A stretch of DNA of 64,000 nucleotides from positions 668,501-732,500 of the forward strand of contig NW_024881703.1 in the NCBI RefSeq assembly GCF_019059575.1, given 5' to 3'. The DNA comes from Amphibalanus amphitrite. Its lineage: Eukaryota > Arthropoda > Thecostraca > Balanomorpha > Balanidae. Position numbers and translations under genes: made by a program. Every line of letters begins with the position of its first letter. Position 1 is the stretch's first letter. Below are positions 20,636-32,649 of this stretch, one piece after another. The notes below the pieces were generated by a model, which worked only from the letters and a program-made list of their open reading frames with translations, made no database searches and had not been told where the DNA came from.

Positions 20636-21543
20636 TTAACCCTATTAGTGGCAGGGGGTTTTCATCCACCCCTCAGGGTTTTCGGGAATATCTCCGAAAC
20701 CGCTGAAGCTACGATGCTGAAATTTTCTGACTTTTCCTAAAACTAAATTGGGCACATTCCCTGATAATTTCAAGTTCATAACTTTACCAGGGGCGGCTCC
20801 AGAGCACTGGGAATTGGGGGGTCCTATTCGTGAAGCGAGTCATTGGGCGAAGATCACGATGCTGATGTATTATAACTGTATGCACCACTGCACCAGTTTT
20901 ACGAACAGTGAATGAAAGGTATCATATGATAACATGTACAAAGCTATTGTGCATCCTCTTTTGACACGTTGTTGCTATAACAGGCGGATCCAGGCGTCCA
21001 AAAAGGGGGGGGGGGTAATGTTTTACCTCCCAACATAGGTGCCCTGACACCGCCTATGCATGACCAATACAATTGTAGTCGTTCTCTCATCAGAAAATTG
21101 TAACATAACAAGACCATTGCCACCCTTTTTAGAAACAGTACCAACAAAAACCTTATTTACTATACTTTTTGTGTACCCCCAATCTCAATGATCTGTATCC
21201 GCCTATGATTTTTGAAAATGCATATTTTTAGGATCCATGTGAATTCCTGGTTGATTCTCTATCGATCGGCAAAAGTTGCGTTAAGATTGGTTCAGAAACC
21301 TGGCCGTGATAAACAGTCTAAAATGTATCTGCCATTGGCCCGTTTTTACCCCCCTCTACCCCCTATTGACATTTTTTAATTTTTATTTTTTAGAAATGTA
21401 GATCACGTTGAGCGAAGTCGAATGCCGTTTGAATTTTGAAAATCGGCCCGTTAGATCTCGAGATATCAGGGGGGGGGGGAGGTCGTAAACAGCCCCCCCG
21501 CCACTAATAGGGGTAGCCAGGAGCCTGCCACTAATAGGGTTAA
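20636..21543. mobile_element. TTAA-type element, family E
   Basis: It starts TTAA-CCCTATTAGTGGCAGG and ends CCACTAATAGGG-TTAA. The right end has a second copy of the tip (GCCACTAATAGGGG) about 20 bp inside, next to the G/C-run palindrome, so the subterminal layout is like B, F and J. ATCACGATG (about 20847) matches the shared core motif. It is 908 bp long with no transposase. The sequence just left, ending CCGGGTCCGGGTGGG-TTAA, looks like the right end of a further TTAA element whose left end I could not find. Confidence 0.8.
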
Positions 21544-21657
21544 AACGTCGCAACCTCGCAACACCCTCTCTGGCGGAGGAGCTTTCACAGAGATATGAGA
21601 CCTGCATGATGTAGTATCCATTACAAGTCTCACAACGTGTATCACTCGGATTTTTCC

Positions 21658-22665
21658 TTAACCCGCGCACCGACGGGGGTCTGCGCCAACTTAGTACCGA
21701 CGGGGGGGGGGCGGATGACCGCCCCCCCCTGAGATCTCGAGAACGAAGCAAGATAGCGACAAGCGGTAAACGGCATCGGATACGCACGGTCAAGATCTAC
21801 AATTTTTACTAAGGTCATTTTCAGGTCAGGTCAAAGATGACGTCACAGGGGTCGAAAAAGTCAAAATGGCGGCGCTAAATATGGAGAGAGTTTTTCTCGA
21901 ATAACTTTCGAATTAGTCAAGATAGGAACAAACTAAGGGCATCATCGTGATCCTCTCGTCAATCCGCATCGAATGATATATATGTTGACCTCGAAAGGTC
22001 AAGGTCAAAGGTTGACCTCAGGTCACGTGACCTCGAGGTCATCATGTATATCATTCGATGCGTCTTGACGAGCTGAACACAATGAGACCATCCACGCGTC
22101 TGTATCTTGTTCCTGTACGGAGTTATTGGCCAAAAACCTTTGGTGACCTTTGATGACGTCACATGACCTCACAGCTGCCCAACAGCAAAACAGACCTCAA
22201 GGTAGTGAAGGTTGATCGTATATGAAGTCATGTATGGTATATGGGGCCATTCCGACCCGTTTTAGTGGTAAAAACAGGGAGTTGATTTTTCCCCCATTGA
22301 CTTATAATGGGGAGGTCGCGAAATTGACCTGACCTTAGGTCACCGATATCAAAATTCCGAGATAAACAAATTGTAGCTACTAATGACCTAATAACATCCT
22401 GCGACTTTCAAAGGCCTCCGACATCTACTGTAGCTCTGGCACGGTGACAAAGTTGCAAAAAAGTGACTTGAGGTTGGGTCATTCAAAGTGACCTGGTGAC
22501 CTGACCTTGAAAGGTAGGAGGTTCAAACTTGCACACCATGTGTAAAATTGATAAGGGAATAGTCATACCAAATTTCGCGGCGCTACGCGCCTCGGTTTTC
22601 CCGCTATTCGCGAAAAACCTCAGGGGGGGCGGATATCCGCCCCCCCCCGTCGGTGCGCGGGTTAA
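21658..22665 (+). mobile_element. TTAA-type element, family A, complete copy (A2)
   Basis: TTAA on both sides, tips CCCGCGCACCGACGG and CCGTCGGTGCGCGGG, length 1,008 bp. It is a close copy of A1 throughout, including the central AGGTCA module. The pair allows a direct age estimate. The right end differs slightly (CGCGGCGCTACGCGCC inserted), matching the GC-rich subterminal palindrome of F, H and I. Confidence 0.9.
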
Positions 22666-22994
22666 GGTCATATGAGGTCAGGTTTTTTTTCGTGACCTCA
22701 CAATTATGAGGCGATGGGGAAAATGAAAACTGCTATTCTGGTGCCGAGAATGACCTCCAACTATCTAAACCACTCAGAATCGTGATTTCATGCACTCGTT
22801 GTAAGGTTCGATGCGTCACTTTTGCAATGTCGACCTTGCCTGACGTCATTTATGACGTCATTAGGCTCATATTAATTGTTCGTCGATGACTCCCGATGAA
22901 ATTGATCCTGCGATTCGGGAAAGCCACCAATGGACTCAGGGAGACTTGCGAATCGAAGGAGATGGGTCATGACCTCCTTCGACAAACTTCGTGA

Positions 22995-24699
22995 TGGGCA
23001 AGGCACTGGAAGATGTCCATCGCCGGACAGAAGACCCAGGCGCTGCTGCTGACTCAGCGGAGCAGGGACGAGCGTGGCGTGCAACTCCTGGTGAACGGCA
23101 CGCAGGTCACCGGTGGCACCAGCCTACATCTTCTGGGGGTGACCTTCGACAGACTTCTACACTTTAAAGACCACTGCGACTCTCTGCGGCGGAAGGTCCG
23201 GCCGCGGACGGCACAGCTGCGGAGGATGACCGGCCGGACCTGGGGTCTCCGCGAGGCGCAGCTCAGGACAGTCGCGAACGGGTATGTCCGGGGAGCCCTT
23301 GAATACGCGGCGGGTGCCTGGCTCCCGGCCGCGTCCCCGTCACACGTTCAGCTGGTGGAGCGCGAGCTGCTGGCGGCCGCCCGGGTGGTGACCGGATGCC
23401 CACGGTCCACCCCCAGGGATCCCCTGCTGGCCGAGGCAGGCATCCCTTCAGCATGGTCCACCAGGAAGACGCTGGCCGCGCGAACGCTCTGCCGAGCGCT
23501 CGCCCTGCCGGAGGACGACCCTCTTCGCCGCGTCGCGGAGGCCGACCCACCCACTCGACTGCGGTCTACCACCGGCTGGCGACAACTGGGGCGATCGGCG
23601 CTGATCGAGGCGGGCGCCGAGGGAGTGACGGTGGAGCCGCGCCTCGAGGTTCCCCTCCTCCCGTGGACAACCTGCCGCCCGATCGCCTTCAATCTGGACG
23701 TGGGACCCGGCGGTCGTCGAGCTTCCTCCAACGAGACGCGACGAGAGGCCGCGCGGCAGCACCTGGCGGCGCTCCCAGCCCAGGCCACGTGGATTTGGTC
23801 CGACGGCTCTGCGGACGCTGGGGTCAGGCGAGGAGGAGGCGGCGCCGTCATCTTCACCGCGTCGGGGGAGACTCTCGAGGTGGAGGTGGCGGCGGGAGGC
23901 CTCTGCTCCAGCACCCGTGCGGAGCTGTTCGCCCTGAGGGCGGCGCTGGAGCGAGTCCGGGATGAGCCGTCCCCCGCCCCGCTGGTGGCGTGCTCTGACT
24001 CACGAGCCGCCCTGAGCCTCCTCAGCGCGGGAGCGGCCGCCCAGACCACCACTATCGGCGCGGCGATCTGGAGGACGCTGCTGGACATTGCCGAGCGCCG
24101 GCAAGTGACCCTGCAGTGGGTCCCTGCTCACTGCGGGCTGGCGGAGAACGAGCGCGCTGACGCCCTAGCCAAACAAGCGGCCACCCTGCCCCAGGGCGCC
24201 GTGCCCTCGGACGCTCGGTCCCTGACTCGGGCAGTTCATCGGACGGCCACACGTCAGTGGCGCGAAAACTGGCCCGACTCCTTTTTTAAGACTATCTTCG
24301 GGAGCACCCTGCCGCTCCCCATCCCTGGAGAGGACCGAGAGGCCGCCATCTCGGTGCACCAGTTGAGGGCGGGCCACTGGGGCCGCTCGCTCCAATACCT
24401 GCACCGGATCGGCCGCCACCCCTCCGTGGAATGCCTGCAGTGCCCCGATAAGCGGTGCCCCGCGGCGCTCTGCGCCGTGTGCCGGGAGGAGGCGGACGTG
24501 CCGGAGCACGTCTTGCTCCGCTGCCCGGCCCTCGCTGGCGCCCGCCTGCGGCTAACTGGCAGCATTTACGTCGACCCGTCGCGGCTGCGGGACGCCGACC
24601 TGGTGGCTGCCTTGGAGGCCGGCTACCTTCGTCATAGGGAGCCTCTCGGCTACGGTCCTCCGTAAGGAGGACCCAGGGGGAACAACAACAACAACAACA
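22995..24699 (+). mobile_element. 5'-truncated LINE with RNase H and (AAC)n tail
   Basis: The 13-bp ACAAACTTCGTGA stands at 22982-22994 and again at 24700-24712, so this is a target-primed insertion. The 3' end is a run of AAC repeats (about 24681-24700). The coding part begins within the RT thumb; everything 5' is absent, as is usual for truncated LINEs. GC content is much higher than in the surrounding repeats. Confidence 0.92.
23013..24665 (+). CDS. LINE ORF2 C-terminal part: RT thumb and RNase H
   Basis: An open frame of 550 codons without interruption. The first 200 residues are the RT thumb/connection (HLLGVTFDRLLHFKDHC, YVRGALEYAAGAW). An RNase H domain follows with its acidic residues visible: D in WSDGSADAG (about residue 262), E in STRAELFALRAAL, D in VACSDSRAALSLL and D in NERADALAKQA. 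A Cys/His end (CLQCPDKRCPAALCAVC, HVLLRCPAL) completes it. RNase H places it in an I/R1-like group. The ATG at 23013 is internal to a truncated gene, not a real start. The intact frame suggests a fairly recent insertion. The large antisense frames here are shadows. Confidence 0.88.
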   Translation: MSIAGQKTQALLLTQRSRDERGVQLLVNGTQVTGGTSLHLLGVTFDRLLHFKDHCDSLRRKVRPRTAQLRRMTGRTWGLREAQLRTVANGYVRGALEYAAGAWLPAASPSHVQLVERELLAAARVVTGCPRSTPRDPLLAEAGIPSAWSTRKTLAARTLCRALALPEDDPLRRVAEADPPTRLRSTTGWRQLGRSALIEAGAEGVTVEPRLEVPLLPWTTCRPIAFNLDVGPGGRRASSNETRREAARQHLAALPAQATWIWSDGSADAGVRRGGGGAVIFTASGETLEVEVAAGGLCSSTRAELFALRAALERVRDEPSPAPLVACSDSRAALSLLSAGAAAQTTTIGAAIWRTLLDIAERRQVTLQWVPAHCGLAENERADALAKQAATLPQGAVPSDARSLTRAVHRTATRQWRENWPDSFFKTIFGSTLPLPIPGEDREAAISVHQLRAGHWGRSLQYLHRIGRHPSVECLQCPDKRCPAALCAVCREEADVPEHVLLRCPALAGARLRLTGSIYVDPSRLRDADLVAALEAGYLRHREPLGYGPP

Positions 24700-25094
24700 A
24701 CAAACTTCGTGACGTGGGGGCGCTGAGCTGACCGTGACCCGAGGTCAACACCCTAAGGTGACCTCACCCAAACAAAAAGTATATAATTCGACGCGCCTGA
24801 ACGAGGCAAGCACGATGCTGCCAAAATCGCGGCTCGGCGGCCGTTTTTTGCAAAGCTATTCACCAAAAACGGAACCGTACCTTGGGGCACTTGACCTGAC
24901 CTCAGAGGTCACCAGTTGACCGAGGACCTTAAAATTGGGTAGCAATCTCTTCCTCTCGTAACGGCGCACACGCCCGTTTTTTTTCTGCGACGCGCTAGCT
25001 CCACCAGGGGCGAAACAGCAAAGGGGGGTTCGTACCTAGCACCCCCTCCCCCTCGACCGACGCGTATGTAGAAAGTCAATAGGTCCGGCGAGGG

Positions 25095-26278
25095 TTAACC
25101 CGCGCCGTGCTGGTGGCCTGAACTTTCCGCCGAGTGCTGGGGGGGGGGCGTTTTCACGCCCCCCGTCTAACTCGGCTCCTGGGCCACGTAGCGACACGCG
25201 GTAAGCGGCAATCGAAAGAGCGTCAAAAATAAAGACGAAAACACTTCGGTCATTTTTTGGGTCAGGTCAAAGGTCAGGTCACCAGAGGTCACCAAAGGTA
25301 AAATGTTGACTATTTCAACATTTTGGAAACTGCCAACGGCTATCTCGGGAACCGATAGAGCTACAGCGCCGCGGAAAAGCGCATTCGATAGCCCTTTTAC
25401 AGACCTTTCTGAGTAATGTTCTCAGATTTGACCTCAGGTCAACGGTTTAGCCTCCAGAGGGCAAAAACTCCAAAAATAGCCGTTTTTACGAAAAACGTTT
25501 TTTCGTCAATAACTTTTGACTCATAAGCGTCATGACATTACTTTTGCCAGCATCGTGTTCCTCTCGTCGAGACGCGTCGAATGAACTATTCGTTGACCTT
25601 GAAAGGTCATTTTGAAAATTTGACCTCAGGTCAAGGTCATGACCTGACCGAAAAGGGTCATGTTGCATATCAGTCGATCCGTATCGTCGAGCTGAACACA
25701 TCTGACGTGTTTTCACCGCTCTAGCACGTCTCTATCAAAAGTTATAGCCAAAAAACTGCTGGCGACCGTTCATGACCTGAGATGACCTCAGGGGCACACA
25801 GAGGGGTCACAGGTGCATTTTTCCTATTCAGTGTGTCATGTTTACCTATGAACCGATGTTTGAGAGCGTTTTGAACGATATTCGTCCAAAAGAGGCGCAT
25901 TTCAATTTTCTCCCATTGACTTATAATGGAGAGGTCGCAAAATTGACCTGACCTTAGGTCACAGATATAAAAAATCCGAGATATACATTTTATACATACT
26001 GTTACTCATATCAATCGCTGAAAGTTTCAAAGTGATCGTTCAGTCGGTGTAGCTATAGCGAGCCTTTGAACTTTTTCTGAGGTAAGGTCACTTGACGTGA
26101 CCTGGTGACCTGACCTTGAACGGCCTAGGTCTGAAATTTTCACAACATGTGCGAAAATGATGTAGGAACACGTGTACCAAAAACGGCGGCGCTGCGCGCC
26201 GCCGTTTTTGAGATATTCGCGAAAAACCTGAGGGGGGAGGCGTAAAAACGCCCCCCCCCCCAGCACGGCGCGGGTTAA
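25095..26278 (+). mobile_element. TTAA-type element, family F, complete copy (F1)
   Basis: It starts TTAA-CCCGCGCCGTGCTGG and ends CCAGCACGGCGCGGG-TTAA; 1,184 bp. It has G/C-run palindromes at both ends and, near the right end, GGCGGCGCTGCGCGCCGCC (about 26185). The core CATCGTGTTCCTCTCGTCGA (about 25552) runs into CGCGTCGAATGA and then an AGGTCA cluster. There is no transposase. The left TTAA is shared with B3. Related sequence occurs at 41205-41790 and 61130-61985. Confidence 0.9.
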
Positions 26279-26551
26279 GGGAGAGGACATACCACTGCTT
26301 TTTGGCAACATAGCGATATCTCGGCCCCGTGAAGCAATCTCGTTGAACGTCTTTCGATGGTTACAGTCCCGTTTCGAATGACATGTAGCTAGAACCAGTA
26401 TGTAAAAAGAAGCTTATCGAGTCCTAATAAATAAAGAAGACGCGTGCATTTAGAAGACGCGTGCAGTGTGCAGGGCACGGGCCATGTCGCAAGAGCATTC
26501 ACAGTGAGGGGATAAATAGCCATCAGTGGGCACCATTGAAAAAGCGAAAAT

Positions 26552-26669
26552 GACAACGACACCCTGTGTTCCAAGGAGGTCACCCATCCAAGTACTAACC
26601 GGGCCAGATGCTGCTTGACTTCAGTGATCGGACGGGAACTGGTATTTTCAGCATGGTATGGTCGTTGCC
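26552..26669 (-). rRNA. 5S ribosomal RNA gene
   Basis: The minus strand gives a 118-nt 5S rRNA. Helix I forms 9 pairs between GGCAACGAC (5') and GUCGUUGUC (3'), including a G-U pair. Conserved blocks are visible: CCAUACCAUGCUGAAAA, CCGUCCGAUCAC, the box A region GAAGUCAAGCAGC, GGCCCGGUUAGUACUUGGAU and GGGUGACC. After the 3' end come runs of T (ATTTT, then CTTTTT), which can stop RNA polymerase III. The internal promoter is recognisable. Some bases differ from the usual (CAGCAUCUGGCC for CAGCGUCGGGCC), so it may be a diverged or lone copy. No tandem partner was found in the window. Confidence 0.88.
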
Positions 26670-26840
26670 GACGAGGGCCGTTCATCTTTAACTCCTTTAT
26701 CTGTAACATAAAAGATGACGTCAGAACTCTGGCACTGACAAGTCTCAAACACCACAGTCATTGCCTTTGGCCAAGCGGATGGCTTGAGTGATGGCGCTGC
26801 TCAGTCTCATTGCTTATGTGATCGCCAAAAACACTGCCAG

Positions 26841-28368
26841 CAAAGGTCATGTGGCCCAAATTTGCACAGCAGATTGTGGCCCACCCAGTAGAGCTAGAGC
26901 GCTAAAAATGGCACCAATCGACTCGCCACCATCTAATCTTACTTTCCCAACACCCATTTGACCTCTCCAGGTCAGGTGATGACCTAAGGTCATTTGTGGG
27001 CTATGTCGAAAATACACTTGCACAGCAGTTTTCGAGTAGAGGAATTGACCGACATCCAAATCAAAGCACATCATCGGGTAGCCCATAGGCCGTAATAACT
27101 TTCCTAAAAAACCGCTTCTCGATATGTGACCTCGTTTGACCTCAGCAGGGCAAAATGTGCACATAAACGACACTCCATACGTCGCAGCCCGGTTTCAGCC
27201 CAGATTCGGGACACCTCCGATCAAGCTGAAACTCGCACACAATGTAGGTCCTGACATGCTCAATCCACAGTCCGAGTCATTCGGCGGCACTCCCAGCCGT
27301 TTGACTACAGAGGGCAGCAAAGGTCACGTGGCCCAAATTTGCACAGCAGATTGTGGCCCACTCATAAGAGCTAGAGCGCTAAAAATGGCACCATTCGACT
27401 CGCCAGCATCTAATCTTACTTTCTCAACAGCCATTTGACCTCTCAAGGTCATGCGATGATCTAAGGTCATTTGTGGGCTATGTCGAAAATACACTTGCAC
27501 AGCAGTTCTCGAGTAGAGGGATTGGCCGAATTCCAACTCAAAGCACATCATCAGGTGGCCCATATACCGTAGTAACTTTCTTTAAAAACTGCTTCTCGAT
27601 CCCTGACCCCGTTTGACCTCGGCAGGGCAAAATGTCCAAATAAACGACACTCCAAACGTCGCAGCCCGGATTCAGCCCAGATTCAGGACACCTCGATCAA
27701 GCTGAAACCCGCACACTATGTAGGCCCTGACATGCCCAATCCACAGTCCGAGTCATTCGGTGGCACTCCCAGCCGTTTGACCTAGAGAGGTCAGCAAAGG
27801 TCACGTTACCCAAATTTGGGCCTACATTGGGGCCTACATTGTGTGCGGGTTTCAGCTTGATCGAGGTGTCCCGAATCTGGGCTGAGTCCGGGCTGCGATG
27901 TTTGGAGTGTCGTTTATTTGGACAATTTGCTCTGCCGAGGTCAAACGGGGTCACATAAGGAGAAGCTATTTTAAGGAAAGTTACTACGGCCTATCCCGAT
28001 GATGTGTTTTGATTTGGATTTCGATCAATCCCTCTACTCGAGAACTACTGTGCATTTGTGCAAGTGTATTTTCGACATAGCCCACAAATGACCTTAGGTC
28101 ATCGCATGACCTTGACAGGTCAAATGGGTATTGGGAAAGTAAGATTAGATGCTGGCGAGTCGACTGGTGCCATTTTTAGCGCTCTAGCTCTACTGGGTGG
28201 GCCACATTCTGCTGTGTAAATTTGGGTCACGTGACCTTTGCTGACCTCTGTAGGTCAAACGGCTGGGAGTGCCACCGAATGACTCAGACTGTTGATTGGG
28301 CATGTGAGGACCTACATGTTGTGCAAGTTTTAGCTTGATGGGAGGTGTCCCGAATCTGGGCTGAAAAG
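26841..28368. repeat. Satellite-like repeat: two direct 479-bp units and one inverted unit
   Basis: Units start at about 26841 and 27319, and a third begins at about 27797 but breaks off after some 40 bp. An inverted copy follows from about 27836 to 28368. Landmarks such as TTTGCACAGCAGATTGTGG and GCGCTAAAAATGGCACCA recur in each. The units contain TGACCT motifs and GGCACCATTCGACTCGCC, close to the core motif of the TTAA elements, so they may derive from a member of that superfamily. Open frames across them are chance; none is conserved in all three copies. Confidence 0.85.
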
Positions 28369-28652
28369 TGTTCCATTTTTGGGAATTTTTGGTGGAAAAG
28401 CACACCTAATGGGCAAAATCTTTTCATCCCCAAAACCAGGAAAAATGGAATTATTTCATCTTTGAAAAATGTTCAACGCATTCAAACAGTTACATACCAG
28501 ATTACATTACATACCAGATTTACGTACCAATGAATTGACAGTAGATAAACCCACATCTTTTTCTTTCAGATCCTGTCAAGATGAAGATCCTAACAAGAAA
28601 TCCTTATTTCTGATCAATCAATCCTACACTGAGCACATGAGCCAGCTATTCT

Positions 28653-29842
28653 TTAACCCGCGCCCCACTGGGGGGGGGGGGCTATTTATAGCCCCCACTC
28701 CCGTTTTTCTGCAATAACTTCCAAACCGCTTGACGTATCGACGCCAAACTTTCAGTACCTTCGGCTGCATCAATTTGACACCTTGTGTCAAAATTTGAAC
28801 TTCGTAGCTACTATAGGTCGGCCGGAAATGACGTCAGAGTGACGTCATGTTAGGCCGATTTCGACGCAAAACATTGAACCACGGCAATCGCTCCCAAGGG
28901 CTCAGTTTTTAAGCTAGATCCTATTTCTTTGCATGAGAGGACTCAGAATAGACTGCGCTATCAAACTGCTATCTCGGATTTTCGAAATTTTGAAAATTTT
29001 ATACAATAAAATTCAAAATTTACATTTTTATATTTTTTCAAAAAGTTTTTGACTTTTCGAAAAAAAAAACGGAATATATGTGATAGAACGCGTTATTATG
29101 ACTTACTCTAGCAAGTTTTAGCTAAATATCTTCAAAAATGGCCAAGTTATACGCATTATTGCAAAAAAAAATCACAATTATTAGTTTTTTTTCAAATCAA
29201 TTTTTCACCACGTATTTGACATCGTACGCCAATATAAATAGCACCATCGTGTTCCTGAGCTCAAACTGCATCAAATAGACACCTTTTCTGTTGAAAAATA
29301 TACCTTCAAAATTTGACCTTTTTTGACCTGAAAGTGACCTGACCTAAGCTAAATTCGACTCAAAATGACCTCGAATGACACAGACGACATCAAATTCGAA
29401 ATCTTTGGCCTAAATGGACCATAAAACATGTGTCACGTGACCGACGCATGATATAATATTTTCGTGACCTGTGATGACCTGACCTTGACCTGAAAATCAA
29501 AGTACAAGTTTGGTACCCTCAGGGTATCTAGAGCATCTGTTCAGGAGTGTATGAACCAAAAATGAGCCTGATCTGACTTGTAAGACGGCGGCCAGAACCC
29601 AAAACGTGAACAAGCAAAAATGCTAATAATTTTTACTTTGACCTGACCTGTGACGTCATCGGTGACCTTGAGGTCAATGAAATTAGGTTTCGCTCGACAG
29701 TTTTTCCGGGGCTATCAGACACCGTTTGAATTTTGACGATCAGCCCAGTAGTTTCGGAGTTAGGAGGGGGGGGGGCTATGAATAGCCCCCCCCCCCCCCA
29801 GTAGGGCGTGTTATACGCAGACCCCAGTGGGGCGCGGGTTAA
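28653..29842 (+). mobile_element. TTAA-type element, family G, copy 1 (G1)
   Basis: TTAA-CCCGCGCCCCACTGGG at the left and CCCAGTGGGGCGCGGG-TTAA at the right. The left palindrome is G-run + CTATTTATAGC + C-run. At the right end an internal partial tip (GTAGGGCGTGTTATACGCAGACC) lies between palindrome and end. The core is GCACCATCGTGTTCCTGAGC (about 29243). G2 at 43062-44245 is nearly the same over the full length. No transposase. Confidence 0.9.
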
Positions 29843-30411
29843 AATGGATTGAATATGATGAAAAAGGAGTGCAAGAGGATACTTGAAACTAGAGGTCTGC
29901 ACCGGCCGGATGCAGCCGCGGCTGGCTGCAGCCCCACGGCTGTGGGTCGGGGACTCGGGGCGGCTGCCAATTTCTCCAAGAACACGGCTACGGCTGTGGC
30001 CACGGCTGTGAGATTTCAAGCTCAATCTTAAGTACTCAAATATAAAATTTTAAATGCTTAATCTTACATTCTGATAAGCATTCTAGCCTGTAAAAATCAT
30101 GCAAAGGGTGCCCAGCAACACTGAAAGTGGTGAGGCCTTTGAAAAGCTGTAATGGTTTTATCATTTGCCATCATAAGTAGGAAAGCTTGCACCCTGGTAC
30201 AGATAACTAATTTGTGTTATGAGGACCTGAGGTTATCGGTGGAGCCAACAAATAACTAAATGCACTTACTCTCTTGTTACTCAGTACTCTGTTACTTACA
30301 CTGTTGGCTCCACCCATAACCTCTTAACACAAATATGTCCTTAAATAATCAACAGATGACTAATCATAATACATTGTTCCCTCATCATCACGAGCTTGAC
30401 AACTTCAGAAA

Positions 30412-31850
30412 ATGCACCATGTTGCATTGTCATATCCCTTTCAAATCAATCTTACCTGGTCGGTCGTTAGGAGAGCACCTTACCAGCAACAACAGATTAA
30501 CGCCATTGCCTTAGACTTCAGCAAGGCGTTTGACAAGGTACCACACCAGAGACTGGTCACCAAACTTGAACATTACGGAGTGAGAGGAAAGACACTGCAG
30601 TGGATTGAGAGCTTCCTCCACGGCCGAACCCAACAAGTGGTCGTCGATGGAGAACAGTCGGCACCAGCTCCAGTGACACCGGGAGTCCCTCAGGGAACAG
30701 TCATTGGTCCTCTGCTGTTTCTCGTCTACATTAACAACCTACCCCAATGTGTCACTTCGACGTCTCGACTGTTGGCTGACAACTGCTTGGTGTGCCGCGT
30801 CATCAACAACACAAGCGACTCAGCCGAACTACAAAAAGACCTCAAGTCGTTACAGAACTGGGAGCATCGTTGGCAAATGTCATTCAACTCAGACAAATGC
30901 GAAGTCATCCGCATAACAAACAAGAGATCACCCATAACCAAGAACTACTCTATCCATGGTGAAGCGTTAAGAATATCCAACAGCATCAAATACCTAGGCC
31001 TTGACATCGACAGCAAACTGTCATGGGAAAAACAGGTCAGCAACATCAGTAGGAAGGCATTGAACACCCTGGCTTTTCTAAGAAGAAACATCTCACACTG
31101 TCCGCTCAAGATTCGTCTAACAGCGTACAAGACGCTGATCAGACCCCAGCTTGAATACGCAGCAACAGTGTGGGACAACTCTGATAAGGCTCGTGCATCA
31201 GCTGTTGAATCTGTACAGCGTCGAGCAGCACGATTCATCACAGGAGACTACGATCGATGAAGCAGCGTCACAAACATGCTGAATGCGCTGAGTCTGGATA
31301 CCCTGAGGAGTCGAAGACAGCGCGCAAAACTGAAGAACCTCTACCACGCATCACACAACCTGATGGATATTCCAACTGTTCTTCTTAAGCCTACCCATAG
31401 AAGAACAAGAGGACATAGCCACAGGTTGGTTCCTATTGCCAGCAAGTCGCGTTAAATGCTACCAAGACTCTTTTTACCCACCAACCATCAGCCTCTGGAA
31501 GAATCTCCCACAGGAAACTGTGGGTGCCATCTCCCTCGACTCATTCAAGGCTGCTTTGGCCAGCCGTCAGTTCTGACTGACCGATATCTACAAAACGCAT
31601 GAACGACTAGGTACCCTTATGACTTATGTTACATTATTACATTTGTTTCAATGTGCTACTCACCCCTTTGCCAAAGTAAGGCATTAAGCAGTCCCAATGT
31701 TGCATGATGTAATGCTGTGCGTGTCAGTGTGTGTCTGACCTCTTTGACTTACCCCGAACTTGTGCGTAAATGCTCGATAGAGCCCGGCACCAGCACAATA
31801 AAGGGAGAGAGAGAGAGAGAGAGAGAGAGCTATTGAAGACAAGCGTTCAA
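30412..31850 (+). pseudogene. CR1-like LINE fragment: RT domain to 3' end
   Basis: The frame 30412-31260 gives RT motif A ALDFSKAFDKVPHQRL, motif B TPGVPQGTVIGPLLF and a motif C of LLADNCLVC where FADD is expected. The second catalytic aspartate is thus N, so the enzyme would be inactive. The thumb region follows (KYLGLDIDSKLSWEKQV, YKTLIRPQLEYAATVWD). A stop at 31258 ends it, but related codons go on in other frames (SLDTLRSRRQRAKLKNLYH). AATAAAGGG and a GA repeat (31806-31831) mark the 3' end. The first 30 codons are not LINE-like and mark a truncation junction. It lies within element M. Confidence 0.85.
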
Positions 31851-32402
31851 TAATTCTTTCAGGTAATAAAAAAAGGAATAAAACCTAGGTAAAGGCCGTT
31901 AAAGCCTTCATAAAATATTATCTAAAATAACCCCTATATGTATTTCTGGATTTTCGGCAATTACATTAATACAAGACTGGCGCGTTATGTTCCTACTGGT
32001 GTTTGAGTGAACGCTAATAGAAAATGCAGATCAACGAAGCCAATGGAATTATATTATTAGGGAGCGTAAACCGTATTTACGGTTCATTCACATAGCGTTG
32101 TAAATCCTGAACATGACATTTCTTTCAAGAGTTGTTGACTTTACTAACAAAATGACGTTATTTTTTGAAAACGTCAAAATTTGATATCATATTTAGTGTT
32201 TGAGAGCAATTTGTTTACTGCTAAATCCTAATTATTAGTAATCACAATTTTACTGCCTAGTTGTGGAGATACGAAAAAATAATTGCTTCTTCTCTGTTAC
32301 AAACGTCGTCAAAATTCCAATTAACTTTTAGATTGAATGAGGCAATTGTGGCTAACACGTCCTTGGTGATTTGAGCGCAGCTTGAAGAAAAATGAAAAAT
32401 CA

Positions 32403-32554
32403 ACCCCGAGTTCGATGTCTCTCGGACGGCAAAGATTCTACGCCGTCCGGCCAATCACGTCCCATGACAGCAGCCAAGCCCCCGCTGACCTTGGACAGGA
32501 TTGGCCGGACGACGTAGAATCTTCGTCGTCCGAGAGACATCGAACGCGGGGCAA
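32403..32554. mobile_element. Small foldback/MITE
   Basis: CCCCGAGTTCGATGTCTCTC at the left faces GAGAGACATCGAACGCGGGG at the right, and pairing continues inwards through GGACGGCAAAGATTCTACG and its partner. The loop is about 40 bp. It lies in element M. A target duplication could be ATCAA-like but is not clean. Confidence 0.7.
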
Positions 32555-32649
32555 ATCAAAATTGGAAAAATCAAAATAGGTGAATGATATACTACCTTGG
32601 GTGAATGATGTTTTTCTTTCTTCGATGCTGACTAGTGTTTTGATGCCTT

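Larger units (their letters stand above)
21544..25098 (+). mobile_element. TTAA-type element, family B, 5'-truncated copy 3 (B3), with two insertions
   Basis: From 21544 the sequence follows the interior of B1 (CGTCGCAACCTCGCAACACC onwards) and ends with the B tip GGTCCGGCGAGGG-TTAA at 25098. The left end is missing. Family A copy A2 sits at 21658-22665 in a TTAA of B3, and a LINE sits at 22995-24699 with a 13-bp duplication. With both removed, B3 is continuous with B1. The core motif is AGCACGATG at about 24810. Its right TTAA is shared with F1. Confidence 0.8.

Noticed and set aside
23348..24088. Long antisense frames in the GC-rich LINE at 23013-24665
   Set aside because: They are shadows of the RNase H gene on the opposite strand, caused by high GC content and few stop codons.
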